Part shown: piece by piece, positions 6,033 to 12,610 of the stretch
How positions within the stretch are numbered: the stretch's first letter is position 1
Layout: every line of letters begins with the position of its first letter
Assembly (NCBI GenBank): GCA_012729875.1
Contig: JAAYCC010000246.1
Coordinates: 1 to 14,551 of the forward strand
Reading direction: 5' to 3'
Source of the DNA: Clostridiales bacterium
GTDB taxonomy: Bacteria > Bacillota > Clostridia > Oscillospirales > Oscillospiraceae
Length of the DNA stretch: 14,551 nt
Position numbers and translations under genes: made by a program
The notes under the pieces: model-generated
Told to the model about the DNA's origin: nothing
The model's database searches: none
What the model saw: only the letters and a program-made list of their open reading frames with translations

Positions 6033-7571
6033 ATGGCAATTAAAATTATCCTGCTCGTCGTATTCTTCACTGTAATGGTGGGCGTGGGAATGTACTGCCG
6101 CCGTCACGCAACCGACGTGAACGGATTTGTTCTCGGCGGGCGCAATGTCGGACCTTGGCTGACAGCCTTCGCCTACGGCACCTCTTATTTTTCTGCGGTA
6201 ATCTTCGTCGGTTACGCTGGGCAGTTTGGCTGGAAGTTCGGTATCTCCTCCACTTGGATCGGTATCGGCAACGCTATTATAGGCAGTCTTCTGGCCTGGA
6301 TGGTTCTGGGCCGCAGAACGCGACTTATGACCCACTACTTCGACAGCGCCACTATGCCGGAGTTTTTCGGGGCCAGATTCGACTCTAAGTCCCTGCGTGT
6401 ATTTGCGTCCCTTCTGGTGTTCATATTCCTGATCCCCTATACCGCGTCGCTCTATAACGGTCTCTCACGTCTCTTTGGTATGGCCTTCAACATAGACTAC
6501 ACCTTCTGTATCATAATAATGGCAGTGCTAACGGGCATATATGTCATAGCCGGCGGCTATATGGCCACAGCCATAAACGACTTCATTCAAGGAATAATCA
6601 TGATCTTCGGCATAATAGCCGTCATAGCAGCGGTGCTCAGGACAAACGGGGGCTTTCTCGGCTCAATCGACGCGCTGTCCCGTGTCAGCGACGAGAGCGT
6701 TTCCGACGCACCCGGTGTGTTTGCGTCCTTTTTCGGGCCGGATCCTCTGAACCTTCTGTCGGTCATCATTCTGACCTCGCTCGGCACCTGGGGCCTGCCA
6801 CAGATGGTCCAGAAGTTTTACTCCATCAAGGATGAGGGCTCTATACAAAAGGGTACGGTCATCTCAACACTGTTCGCAGTGGTCGTCGCCGGGGGCTGTT
6901 ACTTTTTAGGCAGCTTTGGCAGGCTATTCACCACCGGCGAGGCAGTGGCGGAAAGCGGATGTGACTCCATAATACCCACCATGCTCTCCGATCTCTCCCC
7001 CCTGCTCATCGGCGTTGTCGTCATTCTCGTCCTGTCTGCGTCAATGTCAACTCTGTCGTCGCTGGTCATGGCCTCTTCCTCAACGCTCACGCTGGATTTT
7101 ATAAAGGGTATTTTCGTCAAGAAAATGGATGACAAGAGGCAGCTGCTTTTTATAAGAGTTTTAATTGTTGTCTTTATTCTTATTTCAGTCGTCATTGCCA
7201 TATTCCAGTACAAATCCAGCGTCACTTTCATCGCACAGCTTATGGGCATCTCCTGGGGTGCTTTGGCCGGCTCATTCCTTGCGCCCTTCCTATACGGCTT
7301 GTACTGGAGACGCACCACAAGGTCGGCGGTATATACCTGTTTTGTTTTCGGCTCCGGAATCATGGTCGCAAACATGCTGTTCCGCCCGGCATTTCCGGAA
7401 ATACTGCAGTCTCCCATCAACTGCGGAGCATTTGCAATGCTCGCGGGTTTTATTATCGTCCCGGTAGTCTCGGCATTTACAAAGGCCCCGGATCAAAAAT
7501 ACGTGGAGGATGCCTTTTCCTGCTACGATACCAAGGTTGTCGTTCCGGCGAGGCAGTCGCTCGCGGACTGA
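6033..7571 (+). CDS. sodium:solute symporter (SSS family), predicted tyrosine-responsive importer
   Basis: A 512-residue polytopic membrane protein of the sodium/solute symporter family (PutP/PanF fold, about 13 hydrophobic segments). Seen: an N-terminal helix (3-20), YGTSYFSAVIFVGYAGQFGW (48-67) in the first core helices, a variant of the first SSS signature GGYMATAINDFIQG (174-187), SASMSTLSSLVMASSS (335-350), which matches the second signature and carries the serines of the Na2 sodium site, and LYWRRTT near the last helices. It couples inward Na+ flux to uptake of a small solute. SSS sequence alone does not give the substrate; the Tyr-specific T-box directly upstream argues for tyrosine or a close precursor. 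An AAAGGGA ribosome site (6017-6023) serves the ATG; a stronger GGAGG at 6012-6016 is rather far (16 nt). It is monocistronic, ending at a strong terminator. Confidence 0.9.
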   Translation: MAIKIILLVVFFTVMVGVGMYCRRHATDVNGFVLGGRNVGPWLTAFAYGTSYFSAVIFVGYAGQFGWKFGISSTWIGIGNAIIGSLLAWMVLGRRTRLMTHYFDSATMPEFFGARFDSKSLRVFASLLVFIFLIPYTASLYNGLSRLFGMAFNIDYTFCIIIMAVLTGIYVIAGGYMATAINDFIQGIIMIFGIIAVIAAVLRTNGGFLGSIDALSRVSDESVSDAPGVFASFFGPDPLNLLSVIILTSLGTWGLPQMVQKFYSIKDEGSIQKGTVISTLFAVVVAGGCYFLGSFGRLFTTGEAVAESGCDSIIPTMLSDLSPLLIGVVVILVLSASMSTLSSLVMASSSTLTLDFIKGIFVKKMDDKRQLLFIRVLIVVFILISVVIAIFQYKSSVTFIAQLMGISWGALAGSFLAPFLYGLYWRRTTRSAVYTCFVFGSGIMVANMLFRPAFPEILQSPINCGAFAMLAGFIIVPVVSAFTKAPDQKYVEDAFSCYDTKVVVPARQSLAD

Positions 7572-7577
7572 TTACAT

Positions 7578-7609
7578 AAAAAAAGCCCGGCATCTGCCGG
7601 GTTTTTTTA
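7578..7609. terminator. bidirectional Rho-independent terminator
   Basis: A7 run (7578-7584), stem CCCGGC (7586-7591)/GCCGGG (7596-7601), T7 run (7602-7608). It lies between convergent genes, 7 bp after the symporter stop and 5 bp beyond the permease stop, and has a proper U-tract in both directions. Confidence 0.95.
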
Positions 7610-7613
7610 TTCT

Positions 7614-8510
7614 TCATTTTTCTGCCCGCTTTCTCCATAGAAAGCCCAGCTTAGTTTCGGAAATTAAAACCGCTATAAAGATCAGGGCAAAGCCCATAAG
7701 CACCTTAGGCGACAATTGTTCGTGGTAGAATATGACCGAGATTATCGTGCCAAAAACAGATTCCAGCGTCATGATGACCGCCGTAGTGGACGGCGGAGTG
7801 TACTTCTGCCCGTAGGTCTGAAAAATGAAGCATACAGCCGTGCACATGACACTCAGGTATAAAATGCTCCACATAGACTCCGTGCTGATCTGTGTAGGTA
7901 CAGGGTCGGTCAGCAGGGCGAATATCCAGCACAGCACGGACGCCGTGGCAAACTGTATCATGGTAAGCGCCCTGACGCTTCTGCCTCTTATATGTTTGGA
8001 GGTCGCAACGATGTGCAGAGCAAAGAACATGCCGCTGCACAGGGTCAGAATATCGCCTATGTTAACGCCGAGATCGCCGTCCAGTGAGACAAAACCTACG
8101 CCGGCCATGCAGATGACTGCCGCAATGTAGTTGCAAATGTCGGGCTTTTTCTTTACCACCGCCCAGTAAATGAAAGGTGTCAGAACACAGTATGTAGTTG
8201 TCAAAAAGGCGTTTTTGCCGGGGGTAGTATGAAAAAGGCCGTAAGTCTGTATCGTATACGCCAGAAAGAGGAACACGCCCATTATCATACCGCCCTTTAT
8301 ATACTGCAGGTCGATTTTTTTAAGATCCTTCATTCCTATCAGCAGCAATAAAATAGTAGCACCGGTAAATCTGTATGCCAGGACGTATAACGTGGGCACC
8401 TCATCAAGTGTTTTTTTGAGGATAACAAAAGACGTACCCCAAATAAGCGTAGTCAAGACAAGCGCAAAACGTCCCAATACGCAGTTCTTTTTTTCTGTAT
8501 TTATCTCCAT
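7614..8510 (-). CDS. EamA-family (drug/metabolite transporter superfamily) permease
   Basis: A 298-residue integral membrane protein with about ten hydrophobic helices in two EamA repeats, the normal size for this family. Repeat 1 begins with FALVLTTLIWGTSFVILKKTLDEVP, the typical first-helix W-G-F-K pattern, and includes AYRFTGATILL. Repeat 2 includes TLCSGMFFALHIVATSK and ends with TTAVIMTLESVFGTIISVI plus a glutamate-containing loop, the family's conserved last-third motif. Substrates of the family are amino acids, nucleotide sugars or other metabolites, mostly exported; none can be assigned here. It starts 9 bp after pcrA, and its AGGAAAAG ribosome site overlaps the pcrA stop codon, so it is cotranscribed and possibly translationally coupled with the helicase. 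No functional link is evident. Confidence 0.88.
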   Translation of the reverse strand: MEINTEKKNCVLGRFALVLTTLIWGTSFVILKKTLDEVPTLYVLAYRFTGATILLLLIGMKDLKKIDLQYIKGGMIMGVFLFLAYTIQTYGLFHTTPGKNAFLTTTYCVLTPFIYWAVVKKKPDICNYIAAVICMAGVGFVSLDGDLGVNIGDILTLCSGMFFALHIVATSKHIRGRSVRALTMIQFATASVLCWIFALLTDPVPTQISTESMWSILYLSVMCTAVCFIFQTYGQKYTPPSTTAVIMTLESVFGTIISVIFYHEQLSPKVLMGFALIFIAVLISETKLGFLWRKRAEK

Positions 8511-8519
8511 AGTCTTTTC

Positions 8520-10943
8520 CTATAACTTTGTCATATATTGTGCGGCGGCGCGTAGCATCAGCTTCTTTGTGACGGTGCCAAACTCTATCTCAATAAAATA
8601 GTCGCCGCCCATGGGCACCATCTTTTTAATCTCGCCCTCCCCAAAGGCCTTGTGGCTCACGCGGTCTCCGACAGAAAAGCTTACCTTTGCGGGCGCTGAA
8701 TTCCGGGCAGGTATTTTCTGTGTCTGCTGCTTTGCAGGCACGCCCGGGAATCTTCTTCCACCATAGCCGGAGGAGAAAACGCTGCTCTCGCCCGCGTCAG
8801 TAAAGCTGTAGTTTGGAGCAGAACCGCAGCGCTCGATAAGTTTGCCGGGGATCTCCTCAATAAAGCGAGAGGGCGCATTGTTCGTGGTTTTTCCGAACAG
8901 CATTCTCTGGCGTGCGCAGCAGAGAGTCAAAGTCTTGCGCGCTCTGGTCATACCGACATAGCAGAGGCGGCGCTCCTCCTCCATCTCCTCGGGTTCCCCG
9001 ATAACGCGCAGTCCCGGGAATATTCCCTCCTCAGCCCCGATTATGAAGACGTTGTCAAACTCCAGCCCTTTGGCGGAGTGCATTGTCATGACGGGTACAT
9101 AGTCGCTGTCCTCATCCAGCTTGTCCATGTCGGTATAGAGCGCGGTCTCATCGAGAAACCCCGAGAGATCTCCGCTCTCCGTCTCCCTGACATAAGTGAC
9201 AATGTTGGTTTTCAGCTCGCCGATATTCTCTATACGGGCAATGTTCTCGTCGCGTGTCTTTTCATCCAGCGCCTTTTCCCGCAGGGCCTTTATGTATCCG
9301 CTCTTTTCACAGAGGATATCAAAAAAGTCGTCCAGAGGTACTGTCTTGGCCGAGTCCTGAAGCTCGTACACGATATTTGCGAACAGCCGCAGCTTAGTCG
9401 CGCTGCCGCCCAGCTCCGGATACCTGTCCGCGCGGGATACAATCTCAAAAAGGCTTACGCCATCCCTTGATGCCAACTCTGAAACTGTCTCTATTGTTTT
9501 TGCGCCGATTCCGCGAGGCGGATTATTTATGATCCTCAAAAGGCGCTGATCATCGTCAGGATTCTGGACTATGCAGAGATATGACATCATATCCTTGATT
9601 TCAGCCCGCTCAAAAAATCCGGTTCCGCCAAAAATCCTGTAGGGCACCTCAAAGCGCTTCAGGGCGTATTCAAGTCGGTTGGACTGGGCGTTCATGCGAT
9701 AGAGAACCGCGTTGTCGCTCCATGACCCGCCGTTTTCAAAGTTTTGCAGTATAGACTTGGCGACATACTGTGCCTCGTCGTTCTCATTCTGGGCGCTGTA
9801 TACGGTGATGAGCTCCCCGCCGGGCTTATCTGTCCAGAGCTCCTTGCCCTTGCGCCCAACATTGTTCTGAATAACCGCGTTCGCAGCTTCCAGTATGTTG
9901 CCGGTTGAGCGGTAGTTTTGCTCCAGCTTGATGCAGCGTGCATTTTTGTACTGGTTTTCAAAGCTTAGAATGTTCTCAATAGTGGCTCCGCGGAACTTGT
10001 ATATGCTCTGGTCGTCGTCGCCGACTACGCAGATGTTGCCATGCCCCCCCGCCAATAGGGCGGCAAGCCTGTACTGCAGGTTGTTTGTATCCTGATACTC
10101 GTCTATGAGGACATATTTGAAAAGCCGCTGGTAGTGCTCGCGGATCTCGCTGCTCTCCTCAAGGAGCTTTACCGTATAGTAGATGATATCGTCAAAGTCC
10201 AGTGCGTCGGCCTTCTTCTTTCGCTCCTCATACAACAGATAAGCCTTGGCTATCTGCTGCCGTCTCACATCGCCCGAAGCCTGCGCCTGAGCAGAAAACT
10301 CCTCTGCTGAGATCATGGCGTCCTTCGCCCTGCCGACATAGCCCAGCACGCTGCGGAAGGGAAACGCCTTCTCATCAAGATTGAGGTCCTTAATGACATG
10401 CTTCATCAGAGAATTGCTGTCGGTGGTGTCGTAGATGGTAAAGCTGTTGTCAAATCCCACCTTGTCCGCGTCGCGGCGGAGTATTCGCACGCAGGCGGAG
10501 TGGAAGGTCCTCGCCCATATGTCATTTGCGCTGTCACCCAGCATGCCGGTAAGTCGGGCTTTCAGCTCATTTGCGGCCTTGTTGGTAAACGTGATAGCGA
10601 TGATCCGCCACGGCTCACAGGGCTGAACGGCGCAGAGGGCTCTCGCCTTAGCCATATCCTCAAAATGAGAATTTTTTGCGGCCATTTCGAGTATCTCAAG
10701 CTCCTTTTCACCCACTCCGGCGGGTATTTCGTCGCTGTCGCTGCCTCTACCGTAGCGGACGATGTTGGCAATACGGTTTATAAGCACTGTTGTCTTGCCG
10801 CTGCCGGCGCCGGCAAGCAGAAGAAGCGGGCCCTCGGTCGTCAGCACCGCTTCCCGCTGCATATCGTTCAAAAAAGCGAAGTCCCGTTCAATGACGGTCC
10901 TGCGCGCTTTAATATATCTTGATTTAAATTCGTTGTCAGTCAT
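8520..10943 (-). CDS. pcrA: ATP-dependent DNA helicase PcrA/UvrD
   Basis: An 807-residue superfamily 1A 3'-5' helicase for repair, replication restart and rolling-circle unwinding. Motifs in order: Q-motif NDMQREAV (26-33), Walker A GAGSGKTT (45-52), Ia ITFTNKAANELKAR (117-130), II DEYQDT (281-286), III VGDDDQSIYKFRGA (307-320), IV LEQNYRST (340-347), V MTMHSAKGLEFDNVF (619-633), VI EERRLCYVGMTRAR (656-669). After a variable linker, VGDRVSHKAFGEGEI (758-772) opens the small C-terminal domain that in PcrA contacts RNA polymerase. Between motifs I and Ia there is an insertion of about 45 residues (66-112) relative to Bacillus PcrA. The frame runs up to 11015, but the extension covers the promoter; the ATG at 10943 has an AGGGTG ribosome site 5 nt away. 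Confidence 0.96.
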   Translation of the reverse strand: MTDNEFKSRYIKARRTVIERDFAFLNDMQREAVLTTEGPLLLLAGAGSGKTTVLINRIANIVRYGRGSDSDEIPAGVGEKELEILEMAAKNSHFEDMAKARALCAVQPCEPWRIIAITFTNKAANELKARLTGMLGDSANDIWARTFHSACVRILRRDADKVGFDNSFTIYDTTDSNSLMKHVIKDLNLDEKAFPFRSVLGYVGRAKDAMISAEEFSAQAQASGDVRRQQIAKAYLLYEERKKKADALDFDDIIYYTVKLLEESSEIREHYQRLFKYVLIDEYQDTNNLQYRLAALLAGGHGNICVVGDDDQSIYKFRGATIENILSFENQYKNARCIKLEQNYRSTGNILEAANAVIQNNVGRKGKELWTDKPGGELITVYSAQNENDEAQYVAKSILQNFENGGSWSDNAVLYRMNAQSNRLEYALKRFEVPYRIFGGTGFFERAEIKDMMSYLCIVQNPDDDQRLLRIINNPPRGIGAKTIETVSELASRDGVSLFEIVSRADRYPELGGSATKLRLFANIVYELQDSAKTVPLDDFFDILCEKSGYIKALREKALDEKTRDENIARIENIGELKTNIVTYVRETESGDLSGFLDETALYTDMDKLDEDSDYVPVMTMHSAKGLEFDNVFIIGAEEGIFPGLRVIGEPEEMEEERRLCYVGMTRARKTLTLCCARQRMLFGKTTNNAPSRFIEEIPGKLIERCGSAPNYSFTDAGESSVFSSGYGGRRFPGVPAKQQTQKIPARNSAPAKVSFSVGDRVSHKAFGEGEIKKMVPMGGDYFIEIEFGTVTKKLMLRAAAQYMTKL

Positions 10944-10967
10944 AAAACACCCTATAAAAAATAATCT

Positions 10968-11000
10968 CGCACGGCTATTCATTATACATGAAGTCGTGCG
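10968..11000 (-). terminator. candidate terminator after sigF, enclosing the pcrA -10 box
   Basis: On the minus strand CGCACGACT (11000-10992) pairs with AGCCGTGCG (10976-10968) with one A-C mismatch. An inner TCAT/ATGA stem closes a GTATA loop. The RNA then runs AGATTATTTTTTATAG, a T-rich tail about 6 nt after the stem. This is the only terminator-like structure between sigF and pcrA. The stem is imperfect, so termination may be partial. Confidence 0.5.
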
Positions 11001-11009
11001 GATTAACAA
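10981..11009 (-). promoter_or_regulatory. sigma-A promoter of pcrA
   Basis: Minus-strand -35 TTGTTA (11004-11009), 17-nt spacer, perfect -10 TATAAT (10981-10986). The start point near 10974 gives a leader of about 30 nt before the pcrA ATG. The promoter lies inside the long upstream in-frame extension of pcrA, which supports the shorter start. Confidence 0.78.
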
Positions 11010-11031
11010 GCCCATTAAATTCTATTTGCAT

Positions 11032-11742
11032 TTAACCGGATAGAAGATTCCTCAGCCGCTCCACGGCTTTTTTCTCAAGCCGCGAGACCTGTACCTGCGA
11101 GACGCCCATCACACGTGCGGTACTGTCCTGTGTCAGACAGTGGTAATAGCGGAGATTAATAACCTTTCTCTCCCGCTCAGGCAGCATCTTTATACTCTCC
11201 CGCAGAGAAAAATGCTCGATCAGCTTTTCCTCCGGACTGCCGTCGGTCAACACCTGCTCAAGAGTAAAGCCCTCCTCCCCGCTCTCGCGCTGCAGCGACT
11301 CGGTAGGCCCTACCGCAGTCTCCACGCAGGCGATTTCGCACACCTCCAGTCCGGTTATCTCAGACAGCTCCGACAGTGTCGGCTCCCTGCCCAGCTTCTG
11401 TTCAAGACCGGCGCGGGCCGTCCGGATGTCGTTTGCGCGCTCTTTTATACCGCGGCTGACCTTTACCATACCGTCATCACGCAGAAAACGTCTGATTTCG
11501 CCGTTGATTTTCGGCACCGCATAGGTTGAGAACTGCGTGCCATAATCTACGTCGTAGCCGTTTATCGCTTTGATAAAGCCCAGACAGCCCAGCTGATAGA
11601 GGTCGTCCGCATCCACGCCTCGGCCGAAATAGCGTCTTGCAATGCTCCATATAAGACCTGAGTTTTCCTCAATAAGTTTTTCCGCCGCGTCTCTGTCTCC
11701 TTTTTTTGCAAGCAGTATGGTGTCGGTCATCTCGCTGTTCAT
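11032..11742 (-). CDS. sigF: RNA polymerase sporulation sigma factor SigF (sigma-F)
   Basis: A 236-residue sigma-70 family protein of the SigF/SigB group, slightly shorter than Bacillus subtilis sigma-F. Region 2 holds DADDLYQLGCLGFIKAINGYD (44-64, core-binding) and FSTYAVPKINGEIRRFLRDDG (71-91, -10 recognition). The region 2/3 linker VKVSRGIKE (93-101) is followed by region 3, and region 4.2 has the helix-turn-helix LTQDSTARVMGVSQVQVSRLEKKAVERLR (203-231) for -35 recognition. It directs the first forespore-specific transcription. It is the third gene of the spoIIA operon: its ATG overlaps the spoIIAB stop by 4 bp (ATGA), with an AGGT ribosome site just upstream. Activity is controlled by the two preceding gene products. 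The assignment as sigma-F rather than sigma-B rests on the operon and on region 3 similarity. Confidence 0.96.
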   Translation of the reverse strand: MNSEMTDTILLAKKGDRDAAEKLIEENSGLIWSIARRYFGRGVDADDLYQLGCLGFIKAINGYDVDYGTQFSTYAVPKINGEIRRFLRDDGMVKVSRGIKERANDIRTARAGLEQKLGREPTLSELSEITGLEVCEIACVETAVGPTESLQRESGEEGFTLEQVLTDGSPEEKLIEHFSLRESIKMLPERERKVINLRYYHCLTQDSTARVMGVSQVQVSRLEKKAVERLRNLLSG

Positions 11743-12179
11743 TTGACCTGCTTTCTGCAGATTATTCTGCGCCGCATCGTGACGGTCGTCCCCTTTCCCG
11801 CCGTTGAGCGCACCTTGACCTTGTCCATAAAGCTCTCCATGATAGTGAAGCCCATACCGCTGCGCTCGTCGCCTCCGGTGGTGAACATAGGCTCTCGGGC
11901 CTTATTAATATCCGCTATACCGACGCCCTTGTCTTTGACGACTATCTCCAGCGTATTCTCCGGGAGTATACGCGCTTTCATAAGCACGACGCCCAGCTTG
12001 TCCGGATAGGCGTGGACAATACAGTTGGTCACAGCCTCGCTGACGGCGGTTTTGATATCGCCCAGCTCCTCAAGTGTAGGATCCAGCTGCGCGGCAAAGC
12101 AGCCGGCAACGTTGCGGGCGAAGCTCTCATTGACGGAACTGCTGGGAAATTCGACTTTTATGTAGTTCATGCTCTTCAT
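11739..12179 (-). CDS. spoIIAB: anti-sigma-F factor and serine kinase SpoIIAB
   Basis: With the ATG at 12179 the protein is 146 residues, the same as the Bacillus subtilis protein. It is a GHKL-fold kinase: N box SEAVTNCIVHAY (47-58), G1 box DKGVG (83-87), ATP-lid segment with FTTGGDERSGMGF (99-111) holding G2, and KGTTVTM (129-135). Early residues NESFARNVAGCFAAQLDP (17-34) form the helix that binds sigma-F. It holds sigma-F inactive in the predivisional and mother cell and phosphorylates SpoIIAA. The frame extends to a GTG at 12197, but that codon overlaps the AGGAG site (12188-12192); the ATG at 12179 sits 8 nt after it. The spoIIAA stop is 14 bp upstream, and sigF overlaps by 4 bp. Confidence 0.95.
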   Translation of the reverse strand: MKSMNYIKVEFPSSSVNESFARNVAGCFAAQLDPTLEELGDIKTAVSEAVTNCIVHAYPDKLGVVLMKARILPENTLEIVVKDKGVGIADINKAREPMFTTGGDERSGMGFTIMESFMDKVKVRSTAGKGTTVTMRRRIICRKQVK

Positions 12180-12193
12180 ACACACAACTCCTT

Positions 12194-12505
12194 TCACTTG
12201 GAATAGACCTTTACGACGCGGTCTATTCCCGCGGCATCCAGCACTCGCAGAGCCTGTCCCTCACAGTTTTCCACCCATGTCCTCCCCCCGACATCGGTCA
12301 TGTGCTTGTTTGTTCTCAGAATCACGGCAATGCCCGAGCTGTCCATAAAGCTGAGGCCGCCCATATCGAGGATACACTCTCTGGGCAGGTTCTCGTCTAT
12401 GAGTGCGTCTATACTCGACATCACTCCTCTGGCCACATTGTGATCCAGTTCGCCGCTGAGCAGTATACGCATCCTGCCGTTCTTTTTTTCACAGAAAACT
12501 TTCAT
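12194..12505 (-). CDS. spoIIAA: anti-sigma-F factor antagonist SpoIIAA
   Basis: A 103-residue single STAS-domain protein. Signature parts: LLSGELDHNVA (15-25, as in RLTGELDHHTA of Bacillus subtilis) and LSFMDSSGIAVILR (51-64), where Ser56 corresponds to Ser58, the residue phosphorylated by SpoIIAB and dephosphorylated by SpoIIE. The unphosphorylated form displaces sigma-F from SpoIIAB in the forespore. The protein is about 13 residues shorter than the Bacillus one, mostly at the C-terminus. AGGTGAT (12509-12515) precedes the ATG. First gene of the spoIIA operon, downstream of valS. A sigma-H promoter is expected, but no convincing one is seen; a GAAT-type -10 (12580-12588, ACTGAATAA on the minus strand) lacks an AGGA-type -35. 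Confidence 0.95.
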   Translation of the reverse strand: MKVFCEKKNGRMRILLSGELDHNVARGVMSSIDALIDENLPRECILDMGGLSFMDSSGIAVILRTNKHMTDVGGRTWVENCEGQALRVLDAAGIDRVVKVYSK

Positions 12506-12525
12506 ACGATCACCTATTCAAAAGT

Positions 12526-12563
12526 AAAATGACACCTCAGGATATATCCTGTGGTGTCATTTT
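12526..12563 (-). terminator. 38-bp inverted repeat between valS and spoIIAA, likely valS terminator
   Basis: AAAATGACACC-T-CAGGATA pairs with its complement over the whole 38 bp with a single T-T mismatch (12537/12552). On the minus strand the 3' arm ends CATTTTACTTTTG, so it can terminate valS transcripts. It ends only 20 bp before the spoIIAA start, leaving no room for a separate promoter downstream of it. A TACAAT -10-like box (12564-12569) abuts it, with a poor -35. Confidence 0.7.
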
Positions 12564-12610
12564 ATTGTATCTACTTTAATTATTCAGTCGAAAGACGTCG
12601 CCGATTTTGA

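Noticed and set aside
5715..6335. Open frames on the minus strand across the T-box region
   Set aside because: The region is explained by a structured RNA leader and the start of the symporter gene; the translated sequence resembles no protein family.
10944..11015. 24-residue N-terminal extension of PcrA
   Set aside because: It covers the pcrA promoter and hairpin, is not like any PcrA N-terminus, and the ATG at 10943 has a well-spaced ribosome site.
12516..12519. GAAT on the minus strand as a sigma-H -10 for spoIIAA
   Set aside because: Transcription would start inside the ribosome site, and the AGGATAT that might serve as -35 is too far away.
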